A stretch of 64,000 nt of DNA from Hydractinia symbiolongicarpus (Eukaryota > Cnidaria > Hydrozoa > Anthoathecata > Hydractiniidae), in the NCBI RefSeq assembly GCF_029227915.1, contig NC_079875.1, forward strand, positions 8,179,001 through 8,243,000, written 5' to 3'. The notes below the pieces were generated by a model that saw only the letters and a list, made by a program, of their open reading frames with translations, searched no databases and was not told where the DNA came from. Positions 36,261 through 47,629 of this stretch are shown here, in pieces. Position numbers and translations under genes: made by a program. Every line of letters starts with the position of its first letter. Position 1 is the stretch's first letter.

Positions 36261-36273
36261 ATCATACTCAAAA

Positions 36274-37137
36274 ATGGATATTTTTCAAGTCCTATGTTTC
36301 GTTTTATTACTGTGGGGATTGTGTTTCCATATTCTTGGAATATATTGTTTGAGTCGACATAAACAAAACACAAACAATCAGAAAGTTATTTTAATAAATT
36401 TGAGTTTGGTTGAGGTTCTGTTAATTCTTGTTTGTGGAACCATTGACATATCTGCTGAGTATTTTAATGTGGACCCTTTTGATCAACCTGTATATGAGAA
36501 TATGTTACATTTGGCAGTGTTTTGGTTGACCGTTGTACATGGTTTGGTCATGGTTTTGATAATCATGGATCGTTTGGTTTGTGTGGTTCTTCACATTAAG
36601 TACAGTTACCACGTCACTTCAAAACGCTTGATCATTGTCGAAATACTAATATGGATTTTCAGCATAATTTTAGCCATACCGTGTCTTCTTCCGAGTAAAA
36701 GTCAAGACAATTTAACGACATATTCTCAACTGCTTCCTGGAATTTTAAGTTATCTTTATTTGGTGCTAGCTATCATTGTGTATGCATTTATTAACTATGA
36801 ATTCCGAAAAAGAAGAAGAAATCTTGGCATCAAAAATGCAAATACAAAGCATTTTCTTTTACATAAACAAACTTTTATTCCATTCTGCATAATTCTATCC
36901 TATCTGCTGCTGTTAGTGGTACCTCAATGCATTCATACATGGACAAATAACCGCATTAAGGATACCTCCACTATAATCATTGTTGAAACAATTATAACAG
37001 TTCTTTGGTACACTAGTTTCATTGCAGACCCTGTTATTTATATATTTCTTAACAAGAAAATGAGAAACATTGCTGCAGGATTACTTTGTTGTAACAAGGA
37101 AAAAGCCGTCAGCAATACACCTGCTGTCGTAAGCTGA
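36274..37137 (+). CDS. Rhodopsin-type (class A) 7TM receptor, intronless, orphan
   Basis: 287 residues with seven hydrophobic segments at about 4-26, 40-60, 80-103, 117-138, 151-172, 200-223 and 235-258. Family landmarks are present in altered form. TM2 has NLSLVEVLL, with Glu where class A receptors usually have Asp 2.50. TM3 ends MDRLVCV in place of DRY. TM7 carries DPVIYIFL in place of NPxxY. The canonical TM3 cysteine is not seen at the start of TM3. A CC pair in the short C-tail could be palmitoylated. The N-terminus before TM1 is only a few residues. It would act at the plasma membrane through G proteins; the ligand cannot be predicted. Start ATG has AAAA before it, and a 3'-splice-like tag (agattgcag) lies about 25 bases upstream. 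Many cnidarian class A receptors are intronless. Confidence 0.88.
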   Translation: MDIFQVLCFVLLLWGLCFHILGIYCLSRHKQNTNNQKVILINLSLVEVLLILVCGTIDISAEYFNVDPFDQPVYENMLHLAVFWLTVVHGLVMVLIIMDRLVCVVLHIKYSYHVTSKRLIIVEILIWIFSIILAIPCLLPSKSQDNLTTYSQLLPGILSYLYLVLAIIVYAFINYEFRKRRRNLGIKNANTKHFLLHKQTFIPFCIILSYLLLLVVPQCIHTWTNNRIKDTSTIIIVETIITVLWYTSFIADPVIYIFLNKKMRNIAAGLLCCNKEKAVSNTPAVVS

Positions 37138-39379
37138 TACTCTTTCAACTGAAATCTATCCTATTAATTTTTCTAGTCACAAAGGATTTCTGCATTTACC
37201 ATGTTATTAAAGAGATCACAAGGAAAGTATTTGTTCCATAAAAGAACTAACAAAAACAAAGCCTTGAATTTGCTAGAGATTGCACAAGCCTAAGTGCGAC
37301 ATGCATTCTACAGTAAGTGACTCAAAAGTTATGCATATTTATTTATATATAACATGGAAAGTAACTGTGTCTTTTTTAACGTCCGTATTCAATTAATTTT
37401 GAGCAACTAAAACTTTCTCAATATCACGGACTGTCTTTGTATTTTTAAATATAGATGGAGAAATTTCACAGTGTACTTTTAGTTAAAATCAGTCTTGTAC
37501 CGGCAGAGCAATAGTTATGAAAATTAATATTACATACGGAGACTATAGATTCGACAAAACAGAAAGAATTCATGAATAATCTCTAATTTAACAACGCGTA
37601 CTTACTTTTACTATACGGAAACAGATAAATTATAGATTAATAATAACAAAGAAAGGGATGAAAATAAATATTTTTTTATTAGCAGACGGCTAACAATACA
37701 AAAATCAGAAATAAGGGGGAATAAAAGTTTGTTTTTCGTGTTAGTATATTCCATTCACAGACACAGTTTATATGTGTGTATTATATAAATTAAGAAGAGC
37801 TTAGTTAAAAAGAATGTACAAAGCTAAAATATTACTATTTGACATCCCACACGTCTCATAAGCCTAACCAGGTGAGGATTTTGCTACTGGTTTACACCAG
37901 TAAAAATTAGTCTCCGAAAAGTTTAGGTGTAAACTGGTTTTTTCTGAATTTTACGTCTGAAGTCTGAGACAATCAGGATAACAAGTTTGCGCACGCCCTC
38001 GACGTATAAAACTGGTTTTTAGAATCTCCGCCTCTCCGAATCGGGGTCAAAATTATAATATAGGGGTCTTGACATCAAAAATCGAATTTCATCACTAAAT
38101 GCATTGACGTCGTGCTGTAACGTACAAATAAGACATTTGAGCTGAGTTAGGTAACAATAGTTAGATAACCGTGGAAAAATCTACTTAATAAGGGAAGCAA
38201 AAATATCTTGATGACGCTATCATCTTACTTACATTAAAAATTATTTTTTTGAGATTTGTTAACCCAGGGTGATGTAAATTATTTCGAAGTATTTCTAAGT
38301 TATTAGATCTCAAACTTAAAAGGGCTATGCTATGGCCACAGTACAACCTCGTTCCTAGGGCGTTTTACCTAATTGATGAAGTTGATAGCGACGAAAATTA
38401 TCATTGTTAGCCACAGCAATCTAGTTCGCCTATATTATATTACCCGCCTGTCATTGCATTAGCAAGACAAACGAAATGCAGTATATTAAAGTCGAGTGAA
38501 ATCCGCGGGGTTATCTAATGTATACAATCATTAAATCAACCGTCAAAGTTATTCAAGTAATATTTAAGGCTACTGACGTAAACTTCGCAAACGCACGATT
38601 TTTACGCCACCTCTAATTTTTCCAGTTTCTAAATTTGACCCGGCGCTATTGACTGTGTTTTTCGCCAATGAAAGTAAAAATAACGAAACATCGCTTATTG
38701 ATAAAATTTGTTGGGTGGAAAAATAAAACGGAATGCCTAAAATGTTTAGTATCGGGTTTTCGGAAAATATCATCAGTGCTTTAAAAGAGTAAAATTTAAA
38801 AACATTTTTTCTACGTATACACAATTAAAAACAATTAGCGTTATTTGCGTGACATGCACGCCATTTCTACAAAGTATTGTTACGACTGCATTTGATTAAT
38901 TAATGCGGAGTTACGGAACGCAATGTATGAGTCTTGCAATTTTTTTCCACAGTAGTAGTTTTTGTGTGCTGCAGACAATGTTTTTCATTTGAAAGCGTGT
39001 TCAGAATTGTTTTCTGTATGTTTGCTTGGCTGTAAATGTTTCTTCGGGTTCTTGTGTTATTTCCATCCCGTATCTACGTTTCTGACCTTGACAGGACATA
39101 TTTTTAACCTTCTTTATTTTCCTATTACAAACAGTTCGTATTTGTTGTCGGTGATAACTTCATAAACATCTTCACAGAGTTTTCGCAGAATGGAATGTTG
39201 ACCTTTGTTTTAATGTTTTGAAGAGAAACTCATGTATTATTTGCTCTTTATTCTCCTTATTCGATACTTAAAACAATTTTATTACATTCTCGGTAAAGCA
39301 AGTATTCTTCACGTATTTTGTTCTTTTCGACTTGGAAGTTAGAAGCGATCCTCGTCAAAGGTCACCTCTTATCGCATCA
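37138..39379. other. Intergenic stretch, no gene seen
   Basis: Contains the GPCR 3' flank and one lone MITE-like end (38344). No exon or RNA gene recognised. Confidence 0.4.
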
Positions 39380-39750
39380 TTATTTATATCGTTTCGGTAT
39401 TTTTGAAGCACAATGGACAGCTACTTTTGTTTCCTTGCGGAAAACTTCTGTGCGAATGCTATTGTTTTTAGATTTGCTGCGTGTGTTTAGGAACCTTTCC
39501 ACGTTAACTTCTAATGTAAACTTCAATTTTTAATTTCGAGAAGAATAAATCAGGATGGTGTTTGTATTTCTTCTAATAATAGTGTCATCGACGAATCGTT
39601 TGTAGAATTTTGGTTTCCGAGACTAGCCAACATTGGCCTCAAATGTCGTCTGAATAAATGAAAAAATATGTCAGACAATATAACAGAGAATGGGCCTTTC
39701 ATTGTGCATCCATCTGTTACCATGCAAAATTTATCTTGAAAGGTAACGTA
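39380..39750 (-). pseudogene. Reverse-transcriptase fossil, Penelope-like
   Basis: On the minus strand three blocks in order resemble Penelope-like retroelement RT. First is FQDKFCMVTDGCTMKGPF followed by VILSDIF (about 39690-39750), the place of the usual DGxxMGxPLS motif. Second is FYKRFVDDTIIRR (about 39575-39610), the catalytic xxDD box. Third is TEVFRKETKVAVHCASKIPKRY (about 39390-39455). The blocks are in different frames and separated by stops, so this is a decayed fragment. The endonuclease end and termini were not identified. Confidence 0.65.
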
Positions 39751-39759
39751 ATTTTGGTT

Positions 39760-42250
39760 ATCAGCTTTAATATCAAGCGCTTAAAAATAATTCGACTACA
39801 TATTATTGAAAATTTGCGTTTATTGTATATTTCGCCTCATATGTACTCAATGGGCCTGTGCACTGGGATTTTGCTGAAAAACGACTCGAAATAGTACGAA
39901 ACTTACTCATCTTCCGGGTCTAACAATGGCTTTGCTTTTAGAATATGAAGGAAATCCTGAGTATTTCTATTTATAAAATTGTTTTCTTTACAAAGCGGTT
40001 TCCGTCGTTTTACGAAGGCCATTACAACAACACGTAGCAACAGCCACAACCCTGCAAATCAAGTCTAAAAATACCCGAAAAAGCATGCATAATTCTCACA
40101 GCAACCAAATTTGTTTCCAGAATCATTCGTTTGTTTTGTTGGCTATAAAAACAAACAGAACTGGAAAACAGGTTGCTATGCTATAAATACTTTTACATTT
40201 ATAAGAGAGAAATATTCATTTTTCTTCCCCCGCTTCCACCCCCCTTTAAAAAGATTCAGTTGTTTTAATATTTTTTTTCTGCAAATATGAAAACCTTTCT
40301 CGGAAGGCTTTTCTTAATCAACTTACAAGGGGGTCAATTTATAGCCTTAGGAACTAGGTAACCGATAAAAAATCGGGTTAGTGTAGTAAAATATGTTTCT
40401 TGTTTAATATAAGCGACGGGAATCTGTGTTTCATTTATTATGATTCTAAATCTCAATAACAGAAAGGTTTATTATAACAGGAATTATACTTAACACCCCC
40501 TAGAAAAAAAGTCGTAAACAACTTAAATTGATAAACATTTCTTAAAACAGAGTGCTCTATTATCAGGAATGCTAACTTTTGATGGAGGAGAGCTTGTGTT
40601 GACATTGTAACTGTTTGCTTTCAAATGCTTATGGTGGCAACAACGAAGGATCTGTCAATCAACCAACTTCCTAGAAAGATCTAAATATCAGAAAACCATG
40701 GGTTTACAATAATTAGCTATATATATTCAAAAGCATGTGTCTGCATAATCTGCAGAAGAGTGACGCTTTAAATGTAAATTCTGGAGAACACGGCTTGTCA
40801 CAACTAAGTTTTACAAAGTGGAAACAAATAATGACAGAGAACTAAACGAGTGCAAGGTAATACACGTTTCCCGAATTGCATGTTTTTTAAAATTTTAGAA
40901 TTTTGATGTTTTGACTTTAAGGTCATATTCTGTATCATTGAATTGGTGTGTGTATACATTTTCAACTTAATTCGACATGTGTAAATGCTGTTTTGGTGGT
41001 GGTAATGGTTAATGTTACAGCAAAAGTCTTCTTTATTTTTTTTTTTTGTACTAATAAGCTTCTGTTTTAAGCAAACGTCAAAATTAAAAAAAAAACCCTG
41101 CTTTAACAGGTTGTTTGTTTGAATCTAAAGATTTTACATTGTATCAAGTTTTAGGTGAGGATTTTAAAAATCACATTCATTTTGTTAGACAAAGTTGAGA
41201 AATAGTGGTGATACATCAAAGAAAACTAATTCAGAAAAGGTAATTGGAAGAAGAATATTTGTACTTGATTTATTTCTTAGTTTTTAAGGTTAAGAAGCAG
41301 CAGTTTACCCTGTTACTTCTGTTGACACAGTATAAAACCTACTTTCGCTGCTACGCCAACTCTGTAATAGTGAGTACCAGAAGCTAAGTGACACGCATCA
41401 GAATTATACTACGCATTTCCTCCAAAAGCAGCCCTTTTTTTAAACACCCTTTCTTTAATAAAGACCCCTCCCCCCCCCCCCCCCCTAGTACAATAAAAGG
41501 AAAGGCGTTAATTAGAAAGCCCCTTTGAGCCAACTGATTTAGACGTTGAAGATGCAAATAATGAAGAGAATTTAATTGACTTTGATGAAGAAGAAAATAA
41601 TTTTTTATATATCCTTAAATATTGAGGATATTTAAAAAAACGCCTCTCTATTACTAACGTCCCTCACAAATAAACACCCCTTCCCTAAAAATGTAATAAA
41701 CGCCCAATGTGTTTATTAAAGAAAATACGATAAGCGTTAGCAAACATCTATCAGAATTCAATAAATTTACTGTAAAAAGGAAAAAAAAACATGATTATAA
41801 AATAGCGTGCAGACTTCGTGCTCATACAAAACAAGTCTAATAACCTAACAGCGTGTGTCGTTAGCATTATTTCCGCACTTTTTATAAGTCTTGCAGTTCT
41901 GGCAACCGTGGGTAAAATTCTACCCACTGCCAAGCAATAGGTAAGACTTACTTGACATGGTAGAACTGTCTCAATTTCATCTATTTTTTTGTTTATGCAT
42001 TTGCAACTAAAGAACACAAACGGTGTTTCTTCTTCTTTATATTATTATGGTTGTAGGAGAATTTTAGCCTTTTTTTATTTATTGTCACTTTTAACAAAAT
42101 CCAGAAATAGGGAGATCTACTAATATTTATTTAAGCTGCTTAATACACACAGCTGGCTTGATACATGTTTTTTTAATAGAGAACACATAATTCTCAAAGT
42201 CAGAATCGTTTATGCTTAATTGTAATTTATAAAAAGGCTCCGATTATTCA
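39760..42250. other. Intergenic stretch with a C homopolymer
   Basis: No exon supported. Contains a 16-base C run and surrounding C-rich ataaacgcccc-like motifs (41440-41710) that may be degenerate MITE sequence. Confidence 0.4.
41470..41485. repeat. Poly-C run, 16 bases
   Basis: Uninterrupted C homopolymer, unusual in this AT-rich sequence; length may be unreliable in the assembly. Confidence 0.85.
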
Positions 42251-42256
42251 TGTGAA

Positions 42257-42317
42257 ATGCTTATAATAAAATTAACTGGGTTGATTTTGGTCACCACGTT
42301 TGTTTTTTCCAGACAAG
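42257..42317 (+). CDS. Candidate alternative first exon (signal peptide) of the chitin-binding gene
   Basis: ATG opens MLIIKLTGLILVTTFVFSRQ, a textbook signal peptide, and ends after one base of the next codon at CAAG/GTACGC. This is the same phase as the other first exon at 42809-42878, so it could splice directly to 43286. It might instead splice to an acceptor at 42684 (ctttaatctccag), giving a short frame that stops at about 42792. Confidence 0.5.
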
Positions 42318-42616
42318 GTACGCTATTTTAGCTTATAAAGATAAGTAAAGTAATATGATAAAGATTCTTTTCAATAAAACTGCAAGTGCTTAATCATTAG
42401 GCTGTTTTGAAATTTGTGAGTAGTCGTAAATACTATAGTGTTTGTTTATGCCAATTTCGGTGCAACTTGGGAAACGCCCGCTGATATGCGTTCCATATTC
42501 TTATTTTTTTACTAAGAAAACATGTAGAGCAAAAATGTTCTAATCTCTGTTGGATATAATTAAGCGCATAATTCATGATATAGAAACAGAGAGTTTATAG
42601 TTTAGCATACACATCC

Positions 42617-42812
42617 CTCAAAGTATAGTAACAACGCTAGTCTTTTTCAAACGTAACATTATACTTTGTGTCTTTAATCTCCAGAAATATCGAGGCCTGC
42701 TACCATTGCTACCAATGCTACCATTTCGTGTATACAGCTAGCAAATACTGTAACAAAGCTAGTCTTTGATGGATTTAACTATATTTTGTAGAATTAATCA
42801 TTCTGAAAATGA
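42617..42812. repeat. Tandem duplication of ~70 bases before the CBM14 first exon
   Basis: Blocks 42617-42690 (agtaacaacgctagtctttt...) and 42743-42812 (actgtaacaaagctagtcttt...) are similar along their length and about 126 bases apart. The second copy runs up to the exon-1 ATG, so the two signal-peptide exons may trace to a local duplication. Confidence 0.55.
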
Positions 42813-42878
42813 TAGGCCGTGCAAAAGAGATGCTGCTGATCATGCTGCTAGTTAAAAATGTGTTTGCTTCAGGAAATA
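42809..42878 (+). CDS. Secreted two-domain chitin-binding (CBM14) protein, exon 1: signal peptide
   Basis: Starts MIGRAKEMLLIMLLVKNVFASG, with a hydrophobic core and an Ala-Ser cleavage context. 23 codons plus one base; donor A/GTAAGT. It joins in phase to 43286-43444. The whole gene model (three exons) encodes 142 residues, secreted. Confidence 0.75.
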
Positions 42879-43285
42879 GTAAGTTTGGTTTTGTAAGTTA
42901 TATTAAGGGAATGGAATTCAAAAAAAGAAGTAAATAAAAATTAATAATTTTATCACACAATTTAGAACAGGGCGTACATAATAATAAAACTTAGTTTAAA
43001 AGTTACTTTTATTTCACCGGAATGAAACTGTACTAGAATGTATAAAAAACTGAGCCTTTATGGTAGCTACTTTGAATGCAAAATTTCTGCATTTATTTAC
43101 TATGTAGAATTAGCACTCCTGAAGCAACATCACCACCGCTTTAGAGGTTATTAAACGTGCAATATTATGTGTTTTCGGGAACATTTTGAAAGTGGATACT
43201 GGAAAAAATGGAGGAGGGAGGGGGAGCTGAATCATGTATATGGGCTACTTTTGTCATTTTCCAGTGTATTATTTGTGATTTATAG

Positions 43286-43444
43286 AAACAATAGATTGCA
43301 CCAAATACGATTATAAATACTTCGCTATACCTGATATTCTCTCAATGCTGATATGTTATAACCACACAAAACATATTGTCAATTGTCCTCCAAAGCAATT
43401 GTATGTTCCTGGATACCCACATTGCACGAGTGCCGAGAAATACA
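43286..43444 (+). CDS. CBM14 protein exon 2: first chitin-binding domain
   Basis: Acceptor gtgatttatag, donor ACA/GTAAGT, phase 1 to phase 1. Peptide starts TIDCTKYDYKYFAIPD and has four cysteines in peritrophin-A-like order (DCTKY, LICYNH, VNCPPKQLYVPGYPHC). This first domain is less canonical than the second. CBM14 domains bind chitin or related polysaccharides outside the cell; in cnidarians such proteins occur in mucus, perisarc or innate-defence contexts (inference). Confidence 0.75.
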
Positions 43445-43564
43445 GTAAGTTATGTCACCCAATTCTTTTTTATTTCTTTTTTGTCGGCGAAGAATAGATA
43501 GAATTTTGGCAAGACATTAAATACTTAAATAGGAATAAAACACTAAGAAGTACATCAGGCAATG

Positions 43565-43593
43565 GAGGTATAAAAGAAGTTCTTTTATACCTC
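43565..43593. repeat. Perfect 13-bp hairpin in CBM14 intron 2
   Basis: GAGGTATAAAAGA and TCTTTTATACCTC are exact inverted repeats around a 3-base loop; weaker pairing (caatg / cattg) extends outward. Confidence 0.85.
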
Positions 43594-44437
43594 TATGATT
43601 AGTCATTGCATTTAGCTTCTGTTCAAGTGAAACAACCCAAGCGTTCAATAGTTAGAAATAATCTTGTTGTGGCTAGTAGAACCTTTTTTATATTAAATTG
43701 ATTATTGAAATGGCATTATAATTCTACAAAAAATAGGTTATCGGGAAAACACCGGGTTAAGGCTAGTCGGGGAAAGTTTTACTCAACAGGGAATAGAGTT
43801 AGCTGCTTTCCTCCGAATTAATTTGCATTTGCAAGTTAAAAAATAACTTTATATCCAATTGTTTTAGAAAGAAAAATTCCTGTGCATTTTCTTTATCAAT
43901 TGATATAAAAACAAGTCACTTGACTTAGTAGAAGCAAGAAGTGAATATTTCATTCAAAAATAAACCCGTTGTAAAGTTGTCAGAGACTTAAATTTTTAGT
44001 CGGGAATTAAGTTCGTCCAGAAAATCATTGGTTGGCGAATTAAATAAAGTTTTTTTATCGCCTTTCAAAACGCGTTAATGAACATTCTAAATTCTCGTGT
44101 TTTATAGTTTGTTCTCTTTCTGGAGCTACGCTTTCAAATCAACCGAGATGTGCAATCCATAAATGCAAGACAATAACTTAGTTCAGACTTTTTTAGTTTT
44201 TGAAATTTATGTGCAGTTTGCATGAAAAAAAAGACATATTAAAGGCTTTTAATTTTGTGTCAAAGACAACAATCAATAATCAACGAGCAGTCTCGAGTTT
44301 TAAACTTTACTTTAAAATCACTACGTTACCTTATGTCAAACGCAGAAAGTAAATCCCACTTAATAAGCGAGCGTTAGTTCAGAATTTTTAGTATTGAATG
44401 GTGCTGTTAACGAATAAAAATGCTGTTCGTTTTAATC

Positions 44438-44516
44438 AGTTTGATGCACTTAACCACATATGAGCTTATAAGGAAGTGTTCCTTATAAGCTCATATGTGG
44501 TTAAGGACATCAAACT
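44438..44516. repeat. Near-perfect 38-bp palindrome in CBM14 intron 2
   Basis: Arms 44449-44475 and 44479-44505 are 27-base exact inverted repeats around a 3-base loop (gtg). After two mismatches the pairing continues for nine more bases on each side. The RNA would form a very stable hairpin. Confidence 0.95.
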
Positions 44517-44611
44517 GAAAAGCCTTGTTCTTGATTTTATCAATTTAACATGGCTTAAGAAAAACATGTTTTCTTTTTTATTAACATATATATATTTTTT
44601 AATTTATGTAG

Positions 44612-44811
44612 AAAACAACCAAAACGATTTGTGTTTGGCGCGAAAAAAGAAATTGGGCAACATTCAAAATCCGTGGAACTGTCATAGCTTCCTCACTTGC
44701 GTTCATGGCATTTCGACTGGGGAAAGACCTTGTCAGGATAAATCACTCGTTTACAACCCGTATAAAGACCAATGCCAGTACTCTTATCAGTACAAATGTC
44801 AACAAGCATAA
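44612..44811 (+). CDS. CBM14 protein exon 3: second chitin-binding domain and stop
   Basis: Acceptor tttaatttatgtag, starts in phase 1, ends at TAA. Six cysteines in the classical peritrophin-A spacing: DLCLARK, WNCHSFLTCVHG, RPCQDKSLVYNPYKDQCQY and YKCQQA. The aromatic-containing YNPYKDQC segment is the hallmark of CBM14. The large preceding intron (43445-44611) carries two hairpins. Confidence 0.85.
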
Positions 44812-45940
44812 TTTAGTTGATTATACATCTGACTTGTATTGTAAATATTTCGAGCCTTACTTTTTTAAAAGTTGTACAATACTAAAAAAAATAGTTTATT
44901 GTGTGTTTGGCTGTGGTGAACTTGCCAATAGTATCTTTTGTAGTTCTGAAAAAAATTTTAGTAATGTGGTTTGACACACAGTATCCACGATACAAGTACA
45001 GCGAAGTTTTCAAAAAAGTTTTATAGGATAAAAAGTATTTCCAGCCTTCAACGGAATATGGTATTGCGCATACAACGACCAAAACTAATTGGTCCTGGAA
45101 ATTCAAAGTTACCAAAGCAAACACCCAGGTGATTGTATTTATAACCTAAAGCGCTTCTCCACTGTTTTTAAATTTGTCCGTTTTTTGGTGCAAACAGACA
45201 TAATCCTTTCTCAACTACTACCAACCATGCAAAAAAACGAGAGAAACCTTTTACATTTAATTAAGTTAAATGGCTGAGCTTCTTCATCGTTCGCGCAGAT
45301 GTCATGCTGACAAGATGACAGAATGTCATAAGTCAACTTTCAGGTTAAAGGCTTTGCTTATTCTCATTTTTTCACATGAATTACAAACGTATTCCGCACA
45401 TAAAAAATGTGTTCATTCCAATTCAGCGGATTGTTCAATTTTTAAGCCAATAAAAAGGCAATTTTTTTTTGGAATTGCAGTGATTGTGGTTTTTTTTTTC
45501 AATGAGATGATTGATTCAAATTTGATTTTTTAACTTAGTTGTGTGATAGATTTTATTGCAGCACTACCTCGCACTGTCTGCGCTGTTGTCTAATTCTTTT
45601 ATTGGTTTATTTATTTATTTCATAGCCCCATATACGCAGATAAAACTAAGTATGATGAAAATAGTTATTACAAATTTAAGTATTTTGCTGAACAAAGTAA
45701 ACTCAGGAGAAATAGAACTCTTACAAATTTGCTTTACTGTAAATTTTAGCAGATTCAGATTGATTTAAATAGAAATTTATTTCATAATAGTTCTTATAGT
45801 GAGTTTGGAACCTTTTCTACGTTAAAACAGGATCGTTTAAAACAAAAAGAGTGTGTTATATGCGTTTACAAAATGATTTTGGGGGGGGGATGAAATGGAG
45901 GGGACATATCTTGATTGTACAGCAAATCTGAGGTATAACA
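44812..45940. other. Intergenic, CBM14 3' flank
   Basis: No supported exon. Several AT-rich short frames without family character. Confidence 0.4.
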
Positions 45941-46142
45941 CCTAGTGAGAACTTACCGGCTCTATTACAGGAAGACAAGAAACTCTTGTTATCTTCTGAG
46001 GTTACCTAAAGTCAAACTTGAATTAGGAAAACAGTCTTTTGCTTATGCAGGAGCTAAAATATTTAACGATCTTCTACTAGGTATTAGAAAAGTGGAATCT
46101 TATAGTCAATTTACAATTGAAATAAGAAAACGTTTTAACTGA
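45941..46142 (+). pseudogene. LINE retrotransposon ORF2 C-terminal remnant
   Basis: The frame reads TYRLYYRKTRNSCYLLRLPK, then KLELGKQSFAYAGAKIFNDL and RKVESYSQFTIEIRKRF before a stop. This matches the C-terminal tail shared by many non-LTR reverse transcriptases (xxxELGKRSFxYxGAKIWNxL). Nothing upstream carries the RT core, so it is a 5'-truncated copy. Confidence 0.7.
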
Positions 46143-46388
46143 TTTTGTATGTATATGTTAATACATTTTTAGATTGTTTTTATCCATAGCTACCATCCTC
46201 TATCCCAGGATCCTTTTTCCACTTACTCTAGATCTCAAGAGGAAAATGGCCCTAAGAGCAGGGTTGGTGTTTACCCACTAACCTTTTAAGTTTTACTTTA
46301 TACTTTTATGTCCACAGGACTAGCATTGATAACAGTAGTAAATTTTATATAAAATTTTATGTAGCTGACGCTTTGTATCCTGTTTAAA

Positions 46389-47051
46389 TCTCTATAATAA
46401 TACGCCAGTTCCGTGTGTCTGTAACAGGCAAAGTGGATATGTTCATTTTCCTTTGAAGTAACCGAAAAATGCATGTCTAATATGTTAAATTTTCTGACGT
46501 TACGACGCGACGTCAATAACGCTACTTTAACGTCAATATCCTATATTAAATTAATGAAGCCACTACAGTGCACTTAAAACTTTGAGGCCAAATAACTTGG
46601 AAACAAGGTGGTGACGTCAATGATTTTTCACTGCGTGGGTGACTAGGTACCACTAGGGACTAATTTGGGTAATTTTCCCCAACCTAGGTCCCCAAATCCG
46701 TTTCGGAATGGGCGGGTTGATGACGTCTTCGAAAAACCTTTAAACTCTAATATCTCTGCAACCATTTGTCAAAGACGCATGATCCAATACATTTTCTTGA
46801 TCAGCGTTTCAAGATCTATACGATGAAGGCAACAGGTATACAAATTTCTAAAAAAAATTTTTATGTACATTACTTTCATGTACATTATTTTAACCAGCAT
46901 TTCCACCTTTACACATAACAGACTAAGAATAAACAAATTTCGCGAATTTTTTTATCTGGACTGCACTGCTGACGTCAGCAAAACATCTAACAAACTCTCT
47001 TTTTATTGACCTTTTGCCTAAGTGGATTTCTCCACGGGCTTTATAGACTAG
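46389..47051 (+). mobile_element. Helitron-like non-autonomous element, tandem copy 1
   Basis: Begins TCTCTATAATAATACGCCAG after an A and ends CTAG. The hairpin gtggatttctccac lies shortly before the end. No terminal inverted repeats or target duplication. The interior (663 bases) contains several gacgtca motifs and no helicase frame. Copy 2 starts on the very next base and is highly similar. Confidence 0.85.
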
Positions 47052-47629
47052 TCTCTATAATAATACGCCAGTTCCGTGTGTCTGTAACAGGCAAAGTGGA
47101 TGTCTTCATTTTCCTTTGATGTTGCCGAAAAATGCATGTCTAATATGTTAAATTTTCTGACGTTACGACGCGACGAAAATAACACTACTTTAACGTCAAT
47201 ATCGTATATTAAATTAATGAAGCCATTACAGTGCACCTAAAACTTTGAGGCCAAATAACTTGGAAACGAGGTGGTGACGTCAATGATTTTTCACCGCGTG
47301 GGTAACTAGGGACCAACTAGGACCAATTTGGGTAATTTTCCCAAACCTGGGTCCCCGAATCCGTTTCGGAATGGACGGGTTGATGACGTCTTCGAAAAAC
47401 CTTCAAATCCTAATATCTCTGCAACCGTTTGTCAAAAATACGCGATCCTATACATTTTCTTGCTCAGCGTTTCAAGATCTATACGATGAAGGCAACAGGC
47501 ATACACATTTCTGAAAAAAAACATTTTGTGTTCTGACATGTCTCTGCTGACGTCATCAAGATTTAAATGACGGTTGTTTTTCTCTGTTATCCTGCCTAAG
47601 TGGATTTTTCCACGGGCCTTATCGACTAG
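47052..47629 (+). mobile_element. Helitron-like non-autonomous element, tandem copy 2
   Basis: Begins TCTCTATAATAATACGCCAG directly after CTAG of copy 1 and ends with hairpin gtggatttttccac, a 12-base spacer and CTAG, followed by T. 578 bases, collinear with copy 1 but with a shorter right half. The pair is bordered by A on the left (46388) and T on the right (47630), as expected for insertion between A and T. Confidence 0.88.

Noticed and set aside
44705-44974. Frame overlapping the last CBM14 exon
   Set aside because: Alternative frame of a well-supported exon; lacks the cysteine pattern.
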